DNA of 64,000 bases from Opitutales bacterium (GCA_028280845.1 JANQKZ010000033.1:1-64000); one strand, 5' to 3'. Counted from the stretch's first letter, positions 16,420 through 26,210 are shown. Notes: a model not told the origin generated them from the letters alone. Translations and numbers: made by a program.

Positions 16420-18831
16420 ATGAATGATATTCGCTACGGCTTTCGGCAGATATTCCGCAGCAAGAGTCTCTCACTGCTCGGCGTAATCACCTTGGCAATG
16501 GGGATTGGGGCCTGCGTTTCGATATACACAGTGGTCGAACAGGTGCTCCTTGACCCACTCCCCTACCCGGAATCGGACAAGATCATGCGATACCGGGAGG
16601 CCAACTTCCCAAAACTGCCAAGCTTCTCTGTGGCCCCAGGGAATTTTTACACCTACCAGGAACGGGCAACGACCCTGGAAGCCATGACCGCCTACAGCGG
16701 AGGCAATTTCAACCTGCTCCCTCAAGGCGGTTTCCCGGAACGCATCAACGGCCTTCAGGTAACCGGGGACTACTTTAAAACCATGGGGGTGGAGCCCGCG
16801 CTCGGTCGGGGGTTTACTCTCGAGGAGGATCAACCTGGCGCAGAAGGGACGGTTGTCCTCAGTCATCAATTCTGGCAGGAGCACTTTAATGGAAACCCTG
16901 ATGTCCTGAACGAAACCATCCTCCTGAATGGAGAGCGTTTTTCAATTGTGGGCGTCATGCCGGAAGGCTACGACCACCCGTCCCCTAACTTTAAATTCTA
17001 CACCCCGCAACGGTTTGACGAAGAAACCCGAGCCGTCCGCGGAGGGCATTGGCTGAGCATGATCGGCCGGTTGAAAGATGGGACCACCTTCGAGCAGTCC
17101 TTAGCCGAGCTCAAAGGAATCGCCGCCCAGATGGAAATCGAAACCCCGGAAAGCAACAAGGGGTGGACCGTTATCGGCGGCTCCTACAAGGAAGACCTCG
17201 TAGATGATATTCGACCGGCTCTCCTCACCTTGCTGGCTGCCGTGGGCCTTCTGCTGATCATTGCCTGCGCCAATGTTTCCAACTTGATGCTGACTCGGGC
17301 AAGTTCCCGCAGCCGGGAAATGTCTATCCGGGCGGCCCTGGGAGCGTCCCGCGGCAGAATCATTAGGCAGCTCCTTGTGGAGAGTATTATCCTTGCCCTG
17401 ATTGGTGGAGCTGCTGGTGTGGCTCTGGCCTTCTGGGGAGTCGACGCCCTGCTGAAAATCGCCCCAAACGCCCTGCCCGCCATATCCAGGGATGTAGAAA
17501 TTGACCTGACCGTCCTATTGATGGCTGTTTCCCTATCCGCCGGAACCGGCATCCTGTTTGGGATTTTTCCGGCCCTCCAAGCCTCCCGAATAGATCTGAA
17601 TGAAGCCCTCAAGGCCGGGGGACGCGGCACCATTGAAGGCGGGTCAGGACTCTCTCTCCGGAACGGCTTGGTCGTTCTCGAAATGGGCCTCTCTCTCACC
17701 CTCATGGTTGGGGCGGGACTTTTGCTTCGGAGTTTTCAAGCCACCTTGGGCCAGGATCCTGGATTTATGGCAGAGGGAGCCGCTTACGTCCGTATCAACC
17801 TGCCAGAAGGAGATTACGGAGAGGACGAGGATATTCTGAATTTTTTCCGAGAACTGGTCCCACGGGTAGAGGCTATCCCCGGGGTAAAAACGGTAGGTCA
17901 CAGCCAGTCTATTCCTATGGCGGGTGATTGGGTCAACCCGATCTGGAATCCAAGCGAGCCCATTCCTGAAAACTACAACGACATGCACTCAGGGAATATG
18001 TTTTTTCCCAGCCCGGGCTATTTGGAGGCCATGGGAATCCCTTTACTGGAAGGGGAGTTCTTTTCAACTGCGCATACTCCCGATGGCGAACGGGTCGCCC
18101 TGGTGAACCAGAAGGTCGCTGAAGACCTTTACCCCGAGGGAGCTTTAGGAAAGCCTATCCACCTCTTCTCCGGAGATGAAATGGTGGACCATCGTATTAT
18201 AGGTGTGGTCGCCAACGTGAAGTCTTATGGACTTCGAAGCGACGTGCCCTACCAGGTTTATCAACCCTTTACCCAGAAGGCCATGCGGTTCCAGGGCCTC
18301 ATCGTTCGGGTAGAGGATGGTTTGGACCCCCTGTCTGTTTCCCAGCCGCTACGTCAGGCGGTGGCCCAGGTAGATTCCGGGCTGGCCTTATCCAACCCCA
18401 ACCTGTTGACCAACTTGATCGAGCGCTCTGTGGCCCAGGAAAAGGTGACCCTTACCCTGGCTACCGTCTTCGCTATCATCGCCTTTTTCCTTGCCGTTAT
18501 CGGGGTCTACGGGGTCATGACCTACACCGTAAATCGCAGAACCAATGAAATCGGTATCCGTATGGCCCTGGGCGCCAACTTCCGTAATATTGTGATACTC
18601 ATCCTTCGCTTTGGCCTGACTCTCAGTGCCGTGGGGATCGCGCTGGGGCTTGTCGGGAGCCTGTGCTCTGGTTTCCTTATGAAATCCCTGCTCTTTCAGA
18701 TTGATCCCTACGATCCCCTGGTCTTTTCGGTCACCACCCTGATGCTGGTAGCGGTATGCGCCCTCGCCTGTCTCATACCTTCTCTACGGGCCACCTCCAT
18801 TGATCCGATGCGCTCGCTCCGCGAGGAATAG
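16420..18831 (+). CDS. MacB/FtsX-like ABC permease (orphan, ADOP type)
   Basis: About 803 residues. The N-terminus 'MNDIRYGFRQIFRSKSLSLL' and first helix lead into a MacB periplasmic core domain. Three helices with 'SNLMLTRASSRSREMSIRAALGASRGRIIRQLLVES' features follow (FtsX domain 1), then a second helix-core-FtsX half ending 'NRRTNEIGIRMALGANFRNI'. This duplicated permease without its own ATPase corresponds to the 'acidobacterial duplicated orphan permease' type. No ATPase gene is adjacent; the role may be export or mechanotransmission. I prefer the ATG at 16420; an in-frame ATG at 16381 adds 13 residues. Confidence 0.85.
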   Translation: MNDIRYGFRQIFRSKSLSLLGVITLAMGIGACVSIYTVVEQVLLDPLPYPESDKIMRYREANFPKLPSFSVAPGNFYTYQERATTLEAMTAYSGGNFNLLPQGGFPERINGLQVTGDYFKTMGVEPALGRGFTLEEDQPGAEGTVVLSHQFWQEHFNGNPDVLNETILLNGERFSIVGVMPEGYDHPSPNFKFYTPQRFDEETRAVRGGHWLSMIGRLKDGTTFEQSLAELKGIAAQMEIETPESNKGWTVIGGSYKEDLVDDIRPALLTLLAAVGLLLIIACANVSNLMLTRASSRSREMSIRAALGASRGRIIRQLLVESIILALIGGAAGVALAFWGVDALLKIAPNALPAISRDVEIDLTVLLMAVSLSAGTGILFGIFPALQASRIDLNEALKAGGRGTIEGGSGLSLRNGLVVLEMGLSLTLMVGAGLLLRSFQATLGQDPGFMAEGAAYVRINLPEGDYGEDEDILNFFRELVPRVEAIPGVKTVGHSQSIPMAGDWVNPIWNPSEPIPENYNDMHSGNMFFPSPGYLEAMGIPLLEGEFFSTAHTPDGERVALVNQKVAEDLYPEGALGKPIHLFSGDEMVDHRIIGVVANVKSYGLRSDVPYQVYQPFTQKAMRFQGLIVRVEDGLDPLSVSQPLRQAVAQVDSGLALSNPNLLTNLIERSVAQEKVTLTLATVFAIIAFFLAVIGVYGVMTYTVNRRTNEIGIRMALGANFRNIVILILRFGLTLSAVGIALGLVGSLCSGFLMKSLLFQIDPYDPLVFSVTTLMLVAVCALACLIPSLRATSIDPMRSLREE

Positions 18832-18911
18832 TGGCCGGCCTGAATGCCTGCCCCCCATTTATGGAGTTGTGGGAATAAATAGGGCAACCTAGTGTCTCTA
18901 ATCCCCATTCT

Positions 18912-21116
18912 ATGAAGATTTTGAGTCACCGCCCAGTATCCCTAGCCCTTATCGCCCTCGGTCTGTTTGGGGGACCTTTCCTCCATGCGGCGGAGTCGCC
19001 CAAAATAGAAAAGCCCCACGTCACGGCCTCCATCGTCGTGGATCAGAATGCCATCGCACCCGGCGCTACCTTTTGGCTCGGGGTACGCTACCAGATGGAA
19101 GACAAGTGGCATATTTACTGGAAGAACCCTGGGGATACGGGATTGCCCACCGAGATTGACTGGCGGCTGCCCGATGGCTTTACCACTGGCAAGCTGCAAT
19201 GGCCGACTCCACAAACCTATTTGATGTCCGGATTGATGAACTGGGTCTACGAAGACGAAGTCGTCCTGATGACCCAGGTGACCGCCCCCGATACCCTCAA
19301 GCCCGGGGATACCATCGAAATCCGGGCAGAGAGCTCCTGGCTCATTTGTAAGGATGTTTGCATTCCCGGCGACGCCTCCCTGTCTTTGACCCTTCCTGTC
19401 GCCCAAGCTAACCAGAGCGATGCTGCCCTGGCCGCCCTCTTTGCCTCGACCATGGCTGCCTGGCCTCGCTCTCTCGATGCCTGGCAAGTCCAGGGAGAAG
19501 TCCGGGATGATACCGTCACACTACTCATCACCGGCAATGGCGATGAACTCGCCGCTCCTTCCGATATCTACTTTTTCTCAGAAAGCCCTGCGATCGATGC
19601 GAATAAGGAACAACCCGTTGATCAACTGGACGAAACGACTTTCCGGGTTCTGCTGACGAAATCCGCCTATTTTGACAAACCCATTACGGAACTCCCCGGC
19701 GTGTTGAAGTCTGCTTCCGGCTGGATCGAGGGAGGGTCCTTTCTCGGGCTTGCAGTAGATCCCATTGCTGCTCTGGACGAAGAATCCGTCTTGGCTCTGG
19801 GATCCGGTCAGGGCGGGGCTGCTTCCACCACCACAGACGCCCCGGTCCTCGGATCCAGTTTGGAGATCACAGTCCTTCAGGCCTTCCTTTTTGCTTTTAT
19901 CGGAGGCATAATCCTCAACCTGATGCCCTGCGTCTTTCCCGTCCTCGGCATTAAAATCATGGGCTTCGTTCAACAGGCCGGGGAAGACTCCTCTGAACTG
20001 AAGAAACATGGCCTCGTATTCGCTCTCGGGGTCATCCTGTCGGTCTGGGTCCTGGTCGGCCTGCTGCTCGCCCTGCGTGCCGGAGGGGAAGCACTCGGCT
20101 GGGGATTTCAACTCCAGGAACCCCGTTTTGTGGCCTTCCTGATCGCCCTGTTCTTCCTTTTCGGGCTTAACCTCGCAGGCGTCTTTGAAATTGGCACTTC
20201 TATGGTCGGGGTAGGATCTGATCTCCAAAGTAAATCTGGCCTCTCCGGGTCCTTTTTCTCCGGGGTACTCGCCGTGGCCGTAGCCACGCCCTGCACCGCC
20301 CCGTTCATGGGAGCTGCCATCGGCTTTGCGCTCGCCCAGTCCATTTTCATCACCTTTGCCACCTTCACCTTGCTCGGTCTCGGCTTGGCTCTTCCGTATA
20401 TCGTGCTCTCCTTTGCACCCGCCCTGATTCAAAAACTACCCCGCCCCGGGGCCTGGATGGAGAGCTTTAAACAGTTTATGGCCTTTCCCCTGTTCGCCAC
20501 TGTCATTTGGCTGCTATGGGTCTATGGGCTACAAACCGATATGAACGGGGTCACCCGGCTGCTCGCGGCGATCCTTCTCATGGGCATGGGAGCCTGGATT
20601 TTCGGGCGTTGGGGCGCTCCCCACAGGAAAACCGGCATCAAGCGATTCGCTTACCTGTTGACCGCTGCCTCTCTCCTGAGTGGTGCCTATATCGGGCTGA
20701 CTGCCTCTCAATCCTCGGATCCCCTTGCCGACAGCACCCTGATCGCAGACCACGGAGGGGGCAGCCAGGAACTGGGTGTGACCTGGGAAACCTGGTCTGC
20801 GAATAAAGTCGAACAGCTGCAAGCTGAGGGGAAAACCGTTTACGTAGATTTCACAGCTGCCTGGTGCCTGACCTGTCAGGCGAACAAGAAGGTGGTTTTC
20901 AGCTCCCAGGAAGTCCGCGACAGATTTAACCGGGACCCCAACTTGGTTCTTATGAAGGCCGATTGGACTAAGCGGGATCCCGCCATCACGGAAGCCCTCG
21001 CCGGATTCGGACGCAGCGGTGTGCCGCTCAACGTGATCTACACCCCGGATGGGGCGCCAAAGGTCCTTCCCACTGCGCTGACTCCCAGCATCGTCCTGGA
21101 TGCCCTACCGCTTTAA
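18912..21116 (+). CDS. DsbD-like thiol:disulfide reductase with C-terminal thioredoxin domain
   Basis: 734 residues. A signal peptide (about 1-25) is followed by a periplasmic DsbD-alpha-like domain (about 30-290; 'WHIYWKNPGDTGLPT', 'CKDVCIPGDASL'). A membrane domain of about eight helices follows with the electron-relay Cys segments 'NLMPCVFPVLGIKI' and 'ATPCTAPFMGAAIG'. The last 110 residues are a thioredoxin-like domain with 'AAWCLTCQANKKVVF'. It carries electrons from cytosolic thioredoxin to periplasmic partners. The nearest neighbours, an orphan permease and a TPR protein, do not identify the target. Confidence 0.9.
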   Translation: MKILSHRPVSLALIALGLFGGPFLHAAESPKIEKPHVTASIVVDQNAIAPGATFWLGVRYQMEDKWHIYWKNPGDTGLPTEIDWRLPDGFTTGKLQWPTPQTYLMSGLMNWVYEDEVVLMTQVTAPDTLKPGDTIEIRAESSWLICKDVCIPGDASLSLTLPVAQANQSDAALAALFASTMAAWPRSLDAWQVQGEVRDDTVTLLITGNGDELAAPSDIYFFSESPAIDANKEQPVDQLDETTFRVLLTKSAYFDKPITELPGVLKSASGWIEGGSFLGLAVDPIAALDEESVLALGSGQGGAASTTTDAPVLGSSLEITVLQAFLFAFIGGIILNLMPCVFPVLGIKIMGFVQQAGEDSSELKKHGLVFALGVILSVWVLVGLLLALRAGGEALGWGFQLQEPRFVAFLIALFFLFGLNLAGVFEIGTSMVGVGSDLQSKSGLSGSFFSGVLAVAVATPCTAPFMGAAIGFALAQSIFITFATFTLLGLGLALPYIVLSFAPALIQKLPRPGAWMESFKQFMAFPLFATVIWLLWVYGLQTDMNGVTRLLAAILLMGMGAWIFGRWGAPHRKTGIKRFAYLLTAASLLSGAYIGLTASQSSDPLADSTLIADHGGGSQELGVTWETWSANKVEQLQAEGKTVYVDFTAAWCLTCQANKKVVFSSQEVRDRFNRDPNLVLMKADWTKRDPAITEALAGFGRSGVPLNVIYTPDGAPKVLPTALTPSIVLDALPL

Positions 21117-21216
21117 TTCGGTTTTTTTGTGACATAGGGAGAAAACCCGGAATCCTCGGGTTAAGCGGGTGCAGAATACGCCGTTTATTTCATAAACAGC
21201 TGAATTCTGGCACCTT

Positions 21217-22953
21217 ATGCGCTTATTTTCACAAAAATTTAGCAGGAATCCGATGCGATTCCTGCTGACCACCGCCATCATCCTGGGGTTGGGTCTGCCT
21301 GCGCTGGTTTTTGGCTTGCGGGAGGCCAGATATCATCAGCTCGTCGAGGAAGCTCAAGACGCCCTCACATATGGTGATGAAGCCGGATTTCGTTTGGCCA
21401 TGACGATCCTCGACCAACGCTATGGATTGCGTCGGGACGTGATGCGTCTCGAAGGAGATTACCTGGCCGCCCAAGGCTCAGCGGATTCCATTCGATGGAG
21501 AAAATCCCTCTACGAAGAATTTCCCGGTAGTGACACTCGGCTGGCTTATGGAATCACCCTGCTTCAATTCAACCAGTTGGACGAAGGCTTCAGGTTATTG
21601 AACGAATGGGATTTATCAGAAGCCGAAGACCCTAATTATCTCCGGCTCGCTGGCAGCCTGCATTTCGCCCAGGGGAATTTTACCTTGGCGCTGAACAGTT
21701 TCCAGAAACTCCACCAGATGGATCCGGACAATCCACACCACCACATCAACCTGTGCGCCCTGAAATTGCGCATCGGATCTATTCAGGAAATTGAGGACTC
21801 CATTCGAACCCTCAAAGATTTTCAACAGCGCGGAGTCTTGCGGGGTATGCCGGCGAAAGTCCTGCTCGAAGCTGGCATCGATCAGGCTCAAGGTGGCTGG
21901 ATCGATATGGCCGAGCGGTGGATCTGGTCAGACCCCTATTCCCCAGTGGGCATCAAGCGGAAATGCCTGCTCGCCTTTCGGGACTTCGGCATCGTGGGCT
22001 GGGAGCCTCAGTTGGACCGCATGATTACTATCGCTTCCATGGGGGCGGAAACCCGACTCGATATGCTGCAATGGATGACAGTCAGCCAATTACACGCCGA
22101 AGCCTTTGCGTGGATGCAGAAACTGGACTCACGCCTCCTCCAAGACCCCGAACTGTCCAAGGTCTACGCTGAACTACTCCTACAGCACAGGAATTTTAAG
22201 GCTCTGTTGACACATTTAAAATCCGTGGATTGGACCATCGAAGAGTATCTCCGCTACGCCTATCTGGCTCATGCGACGGAACAGCTCCGGGGCCGCCCAT
22301 ATACCCAATCCAATCGCCTGTGGGATCGGGCCTTTGAAAAAGCTACCCTCGTCCCGAGAGCCACCATGCAGCTCGCTGACCGCCTCGAATCCTGGGAAAA
22401 CTGGAAAGCGTTACAGGACCTGATTGAGGAGCAACACAGAGCAGACCCCGAAAGCCTCTACTGGCAAAACCGACAGCTGCACATCTTTCAGGTGACTCAA
22501 CAGACCGACAGACTGTTTGAAGCCTTCGAGAATTTATATCGCCAGTCCCCGGAGAACCTCATTTACGCCAATAATTATGCGGCCCTCGGCCTCCTGCTGG
22601 GCCGAGACCAGAACATTGTGACTGCAATTGCCCAACGGAATTATCAAGCCAGCCCGGGGCAACCCGACATCGTCACCACCTATGTTTTGACCTTGATGGA
22701 GCATCAACCCGAAGAGGCTCTCATAATTATTCGCCCGCTTTTGGGGAAATTTCCTCAGCACCATGGCTTAATCCTATACTATGGGGAGTGCCTGCGTCGT
22801 AGTGGGAAAACCAATACAGTTATTCACTACTACGATACGCTTCTCTCGTCTCAACAATTGATGCCTGAAGAAAAGGCATTCCTGGCCGAATGGAAAGAGG
22901 ATCGCCAATCCGCCATGCCGGCCTCCGGCTCACCGGTTGTAACTCTGCCATGA
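21217..22953 (+). CDS. Membrane-anchored TPR-repeat protein, function unknown
   Basis: 578 residues. An N-terminal signal anchor ('MRFLLTTAIILGLGLPALVF', about residues 13-32) is followed by helical repeats that read as tetratricopeptide units ('YLRLAGSLHFAQGNFTLALN', 'LYRQSPENLIYANNYAALGL'). No enzyme motif is seen. The stop overlaps the start of the following PEP-CTERM gene by 4 bases (ATGA), so the two are translationally coupled. TPR proteins frequently accompany exosortase systems, which suggests a scaffold or sorting role at the cell envelope; that is inference. Confidence 0.7.
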   Translation: MRLFSQKFSRNPMRFLLTTAIILGLGLPALVFGLREARYHQLVEEAQDALTYGDEAGFRLAMTILDQRYGLRRDVMRLEGDYLAAQGSADSIRWRKSLYEEFPGSDTRLAYGITLLQFNQLDEGFRLLNEWDLSEAEDPNYLRLAGSLHFAQGNFTLALNSFQKLHQMDPDNPHHHINLCALKLRIGSIQEIEDSIRTLKDFQQRGVLRGMPAKVLLEAGIDQAQGGWIDMAERWIWSDPYSPVGIKRKCLLAFRDFGIVGWEPQLDRMITIASMGAETRLDMLQWMTVSQLHAEAFAWMQKLDSRLLQDPELSKVYAELLLQHRNFKALLTHLKSVDWTIEEYLRYAYLAHATEQLRGRPYTQSNRLWDRAFEKATLVPRATMQLADRLESWENWKALQDLIEEQHRADPESLYWQNRQLHIFQVTQQTDRLFEAFENLYRQSPENLIYANNYAALGLLLGRDQNIVTAIAQRNYQASPGQPDIVTTYVLTLMEHQPEEALIIIRPLLGKFPQHHGLILYYGECLRRSGKTNTVIHYYDTLLSSQQLMPEEKAFLAEWKEDRQSAMPASGSPVVTLP

Positions 22954-23885
22954 TCCCCCTGGCCAGGATAGCCTTTCTGGTGATGGGGGTTGCCTCGCTC
23001 CTACCCGTCATGTCTCTCCACGCAGGGGTGATCAGCTACTTTCGGTTCGAAGTGGATTTGGACGGTGATGACACCAATGGTTCGGTCATCAGTCCAGATG
23101 AGGCTGACCCGACGGCACCAAACTTCATTTCGAATTCAGCCGATCTCGACGCGAGTGCAAACCCGGGGTCTCTCCCCAACGATGTCGTCCCCTTCACAGG
23201 GGCGCCGAATAATAAGAGTCTGGACGGCACCCCGCTCGATATCAATGGAACAGTCGCGTACAATGACGCCCTCGATGTCGCCAGCCTGACCGTCGAATTG
23301 TGGGCCAGAACCGAAGAGAGCACAGCCGTCCTTATTGGACGTAGTACCGAAACTACTCCCAATGGCATTGAATCCGGTATCAACGACGGATTCCGCATCT
23401 ATGACCCGGCCGATCTCAAAGTTGATTACTATGTTTCTGATGGCGTCACCACCCAGATGATCACCTTGGATGCCAACACCGGCATGGACAATGTGGGGAG
23501 TCGCGGGGATGGAAATACCAACTGGCGGCATGTGGCCTTCGCCTATGATGCCACGACCGGAACGGGCTCTTTATATCTCGATGGCACCGTAGTAGCGAGC
23601 AATTCCCTGGGATCTTCCGGTTATGACCTCTACTGGGGCGGGGCTTCAGCCCAACCCATCGTGCAGATCGGCGCCCTCATGGATGGATATAATTTCAGTA
23701 AGAGCTCAGCTGACAACGGCTTTATCGATGAGGTCCGCTTTTCCGATAATGCCCTCGAAGAAGAGGAATTGCTCATTAACCCAGTACCGGAACCGGGAAC
23801 TGTCTTCGGGGGATTGTTATTGCTTGGACTCGTTCTTGGCTATCACTGCTTCCAGCGAAGGAAGCACGCGGAAGATTCGGACTGA
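22950..23885 (+). CDS. LamG-domain PEP-CTERM protein (exported)
   Basis: About 311 residues. The signal peptide (about 1-25, ending near 'SLHA') is followed by a concanavalin-A-like LamG domain (about 75-270; 'LTVELWARTEESTAVL', 'WRHVAFAYDATTGTGSLYL', 'GFIDEVRFSDNAL'). At the C-terminus 'VPEPGTVFGGLLLLGL' and a basic tail 'RRKH' form a PEP-CTERM sorting signal, recognised by an exosortase. No exosortase gene lies in the window. The start at 22950 gives an ATGA overlap with the TPR gene; an upstream in-frame ATG at 22890 would lie inside that gene. Probably a surface carbohydrate- or matrix-binding protein. Confidence 0.85.
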   Translation: MIPLARIAFLVMGVASLLPVMSLHAGVISYFRFEVDLDGDDTNGSVISPDEADPTAPNFISNSADLDASANPGSLPNDVVPFTGAPNNKSLDGTPLDINGTVAYNDALDVASLTVELWARTEESTAVLIGRSTETTPNGIESGINDGFRIYDPADLKVDYYVSDGVTTQMITLDANTGMDNVGSRGDGNTNWRHVAFAYDATTGTGSLYLDGTVVASNSLGSSGYDLYWGGASAQPIVQIGALMDGYNFSKSSADNGFIDEVRFSDNALEEEELLINPVPEPGTVFGGLLLLGLVLGYHCFQRRKHAEDSD

Positions 23886-23888
23886 CTG

Positions 23889-24440
23889 CTACCAGGCTTC
23901 TCCATTAAGATCGAGTTCACCCTCCGGCCACGAGGCTGTCTTGGGGTAGATCATTATCGATCCATCCCACCACATCTGATAATCCACATCCGTCACCTTC
24001 ACGGTATTCACCCATTTGTTGTGAATCGCCGTCGCCCCCAGCCGTTCGTAAAAGTCGGGCACCCCGGTTTGAAACAGCACCACCGGCAAAGACTGCTGTT
24101 CCACAACAGCGAAGGCCTTGCTGACCACCTGACTGGCGTAACCTCTACCTTGCCGCTCTGGATCCGTAAAGACACTGGCCAGGGCGGTCACCGGCATCAG
24201 GACGCCGCCCCATTTGATTTCACGCGGAAAAATTACCGCGTGGGTAACGACCTGATCCCTTTCGAACCCAACAAACACCTGCATGTCCGGACGCTTCTTA
24301 AAACGCCCCTGCACTATCGGAATATATGCATCCTGCGTAAGCTGACGATCCGGCCACACCTTCTGACGAATCCTCGATACTTGATATAACAAGTCCATCG
24401 TCACTGTGTGCCGGTCATACTGCTCTACCCGTAACGCCAT
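23889..24440 (-). CDS. GNAT-family acetyltransferase
   Basis: 183 residues. The acetyl-CoA binding motif A is 'VFTDPERQGRGYASQVV' (about residues 90-106) and a C-terminal segment 'LFQTGVPDFYERLGATAI' fits the family. Substrate unknown. It converges with the PEP-CTERM gene, with only three bases between the stops. A 40-base near-perfect palindrome lies 52-91 bases upstream and may be its operator. Confidence 0.8.
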   Translation of the reverse strand: MALRVEQYDRHTVTMDLLYQVSRIRQKVWPDRQLTQDAYIPIVQGRFKKRPDMQVFVGFERDQVVTHAVIFPREIKWGGVLMPVTALASVFTDPERQGRGYASQVVSKAFAVVEQQSLPVVLFQTGVPDFYERLGATAIHNKWVNTVKVTDVDYQMWWDGSIMIYPKTASWPEGELDLNGEAW

Positions 24441-24491
24441 CCCCTATCCTTTCCGCATACCTCCACCCCTTCAACTTCCAATCTACCCACA

Positions 24492-24531
24492 GGTGTCAAT
24501 ACACAGTGTATATACACTATGTATTGACACC
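24492..24531. promoter_or_regulatory. 40-base near-perfect palindrome (probable operator)
   Basis: The outer arms GGTGTCAATACA and TGTATTGACACC are perfectly complementary, and the centre AGTGTATATACACT is itself a perfect palindrome. One C/A pair interrupts the symmetry. There is no T-tract, so a terminator is unlikely. The arms carry outward-reading TTGACA words. The position, 52-91 bases upstream of the GNAT gene, suggests a regulator-binding site for a dimer or tetramer. Confidence 0.55.
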
Positions 24532-24936
24532 CCACCGCAGGAAGAATCCATACAAGGCTGGGGCCGTGGGGAGCGGCAGCACGCCCTGCTGGATACAGCT
24601 CCCTATATCGGGGATTCCCCTGCCTTGAACCTGCCTTGGATCATCGACGGAACAGGAAAAGAGGCGGGGGGACACGACTGGCAACGTCTCGATAAAGATA
24701 CGGCCATAGCAAACATTTGTGCCCAGATGGGGAAAATCACCATGTTGGTCGCCCTAGCCTGGGGGCGCGGCCTTCCTCGCCTATACCGCTTTTATCTCCT
24801 CACAAAAGGAGCGGGAATCCGCCGAAGAGGAGAGTCTCCCACCCCTCCACCCATCCCGGATCTCCCGGAGGGCATGTAGAATGCATTCGGACGCAGACTC
24901 GCTCTGCCCCTGCAATAGCGTGATGGCCCGGACTAT

Positions 24937-24952
24937 TTTTGCGATTGCAAAA
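24937..24952. promoter_or_regulatory. PhaR-type box upstream of the PhaB-like reductase
   Basis: TTTTGC-GATT-GCAAAA, a perfect 6-4-6 palindrome, lies about 90 bases upstream of the reductase start at 25042. The same 6-4-6 element occurs at 30237 and 30346 and, with one mismatch, at 30912 and 42179. PhaR proteins of alphaproteobacteria bind TGC-spacer-GCA elements, so this is the natural candidate site for the PhaR encoded in the window. Confidence 0.65.
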
Positions 24953-25041
24953 TTCGGGCTTGATCCAGATCGCCACCAACGGTTAACTGATGAGTCCCGG
25001 TTGAGACCGGATTAATTAGTGTAATCAAGGGAGAACATAGG

Positions 25042-25860
25042 ATGAATATCTCAGGAAATATCGCCGTCGTAACAGGAGCAGCAAGTGGTATCGGCCAGGC
25101 CGTTGCCCTTGAATTTATCAAGAACGGAGTCAAACACTTGGCTCTCGTTGATTTCAGCGACCAGGTTTTGGCCTTCGCCGACCAGGTTAATGAAATGGAC
25201 GGAGATACCACGGCAACCGCCTTCGTAGGCGACGTAACGGACGCAGCCTTTAGGGAAAGGGTGTTTACCGAGACCAAAACCGCGGTGGGCCTTATCCGCA
25301 TCTGTGTGCCGGCAGCTGGCATTACCCGGGATGCCCTCGCGGTGAAAATAAACAAGGAGACGGGTATGGCCGAAGTGTATTCAATCGACAAGTACAGACA
25401 GGTCCTCGAGGTCAACCTACTCGCCCCGGTGTACTGGTCCATGCAGATGATGGCCGGCATTGCACAGAATCGTAAGGACGCAGGCCTGAAGAAATGGAAT
25501 CCGGACGAAGAAACCGTCCAGGGGGTCACGGCCTTCATCGGGTCGGTCTCCTCCTTGGGAAATAAAGGTCAAGTCTCCTATGCCTCCACAAAGCGGGGTT
25601 TAGAAGGCGCTTCTGAGACCCTGGCCTCGGAGGGCACCTTTCATGGGGTTCGTTCCGTGGTGGTTCACCCCGGGTATACGGATACCCCAATGGCTCGAGC
25701 GGTACCCGAAGAGATTATTCGCGAACGCGTCCTGCCACACACCCAGCTGGGCCGCCTGTGCAAACCCGAGGAAATCGCCGGAACCGTATGCTTCGCGGTA
25801 ACCAATGATGCAATAGCCGGATCGCTCTGGGCCTCTGGTGGATGGCATCCGCCCGCATAG
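25042..25860 (+). CDS. Short-chain dehydrogenase/reductase, PhaB-like (candidate acetoacetyl-CoA reductase)
   Basis: 272 residues, Rossmann fold. The cofactor loop is 'TGAASGIG' (about residues 11-18), the Asp in 'LALVDFSD' (about 37) favours NAD(H), and the catalytic Ser and Tyr-Lys are in 'GSVSSLG' and 'YASTK'. The family alone does not define the substrate. Its location, 440 bases from phaC, and a PhaR-type box in the promoter suggest that it supplies 3-hydroxyacyl-CoA to the polymer pathway. A secondary alcohol dehydrogenase is the alternative. 'gggagaacatagg' precedes the ATG. Confidence 0.8.
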   Translation: MNISGNIAVVTGAASGIGQAVALEFIKNGVKHLALVDFSDQVLAFADQVNEMDGDTTATAFVGDVTDAAFRERVFTETKTAVGLIRICVPAAGITRDALAVKINKETGMAEVYSIDKYRQVLEVNLLAPVYWSMQMMAGIAQNRKDAGLKKWNPDEETVQGVTAFIGSVSSLGNKGQVSYASTKRGLEGASETLASEGTFHGVRSVVVHPGYTDTPMARAVPEEIIRERVLPHTQLGRLCKPEEIAGTVCFAVTNDAIAGSLWASGGWHPPA

Positions 25861-26210
25861 GCACGGGCATAGTGAAGGGAACCCGCCTTTGCCAGACCAG
25901 GTCAGACCATAGTGATGGAGATGAGACGGGTTCCGCGACCAGGAAGTGGGGCGATAACCCCTACATGGTTGTTTTCCATACTCCTGTCAGGAATCGGCAG
26001 CTGGCTTACCGGCTGTGAAACGACAGGGCCTTCTAATCCATCTTCCCGCTTTTTCCGGAAGCATTTCTTAGGGAAAAAATGGAGGTAGAGGCCGCCCTTA
26101 CGGCCTTTGGAGAACCAATCGAGAAGAGAAAAGCCTCCCCGGAAGATAAACACGTAAAAGCAAGTTAGTCGTTGCTGACGCACCGGCATGCCCCTTCCTC
26201 AAAGCAGAAT

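Larger units (their letters stand above)
24441..25041. other. 600-base non-coding interval
   Basis: Between the GNAT gene and the reductase. It contains the 40-base palindrome at 24492-24531 and the PhaR-type box at 24937-24952. A 157-codon open frame covering 24406-24879 overlaps the GNAT start region, is Pro-rich and low in recognisable structure, and is probably not a gene. Confidence 0.55.

Noticed and set aside
19578-20432. 284-codon reverse open frame opposite the DsbD-like gene
   Set aside because: Antisense to conserved membrane segments; Gly/Asp/Glu-rich low-complexity translation.
24406-24879. 157-codon forward open frame between the GNAT and reductase genes
   Set aside because: It overlaps the GNAT start and the 40-base palindrome, is Pro-rich with a repetitive C-terminus and shows no domain or family motif.
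25902-26189. 95-codon reverse open frame downstream of the PhaB-like reductase
   Set aside because: Basic, low-complexity composition, no motif, and located in a convergent spacer with hairpins.
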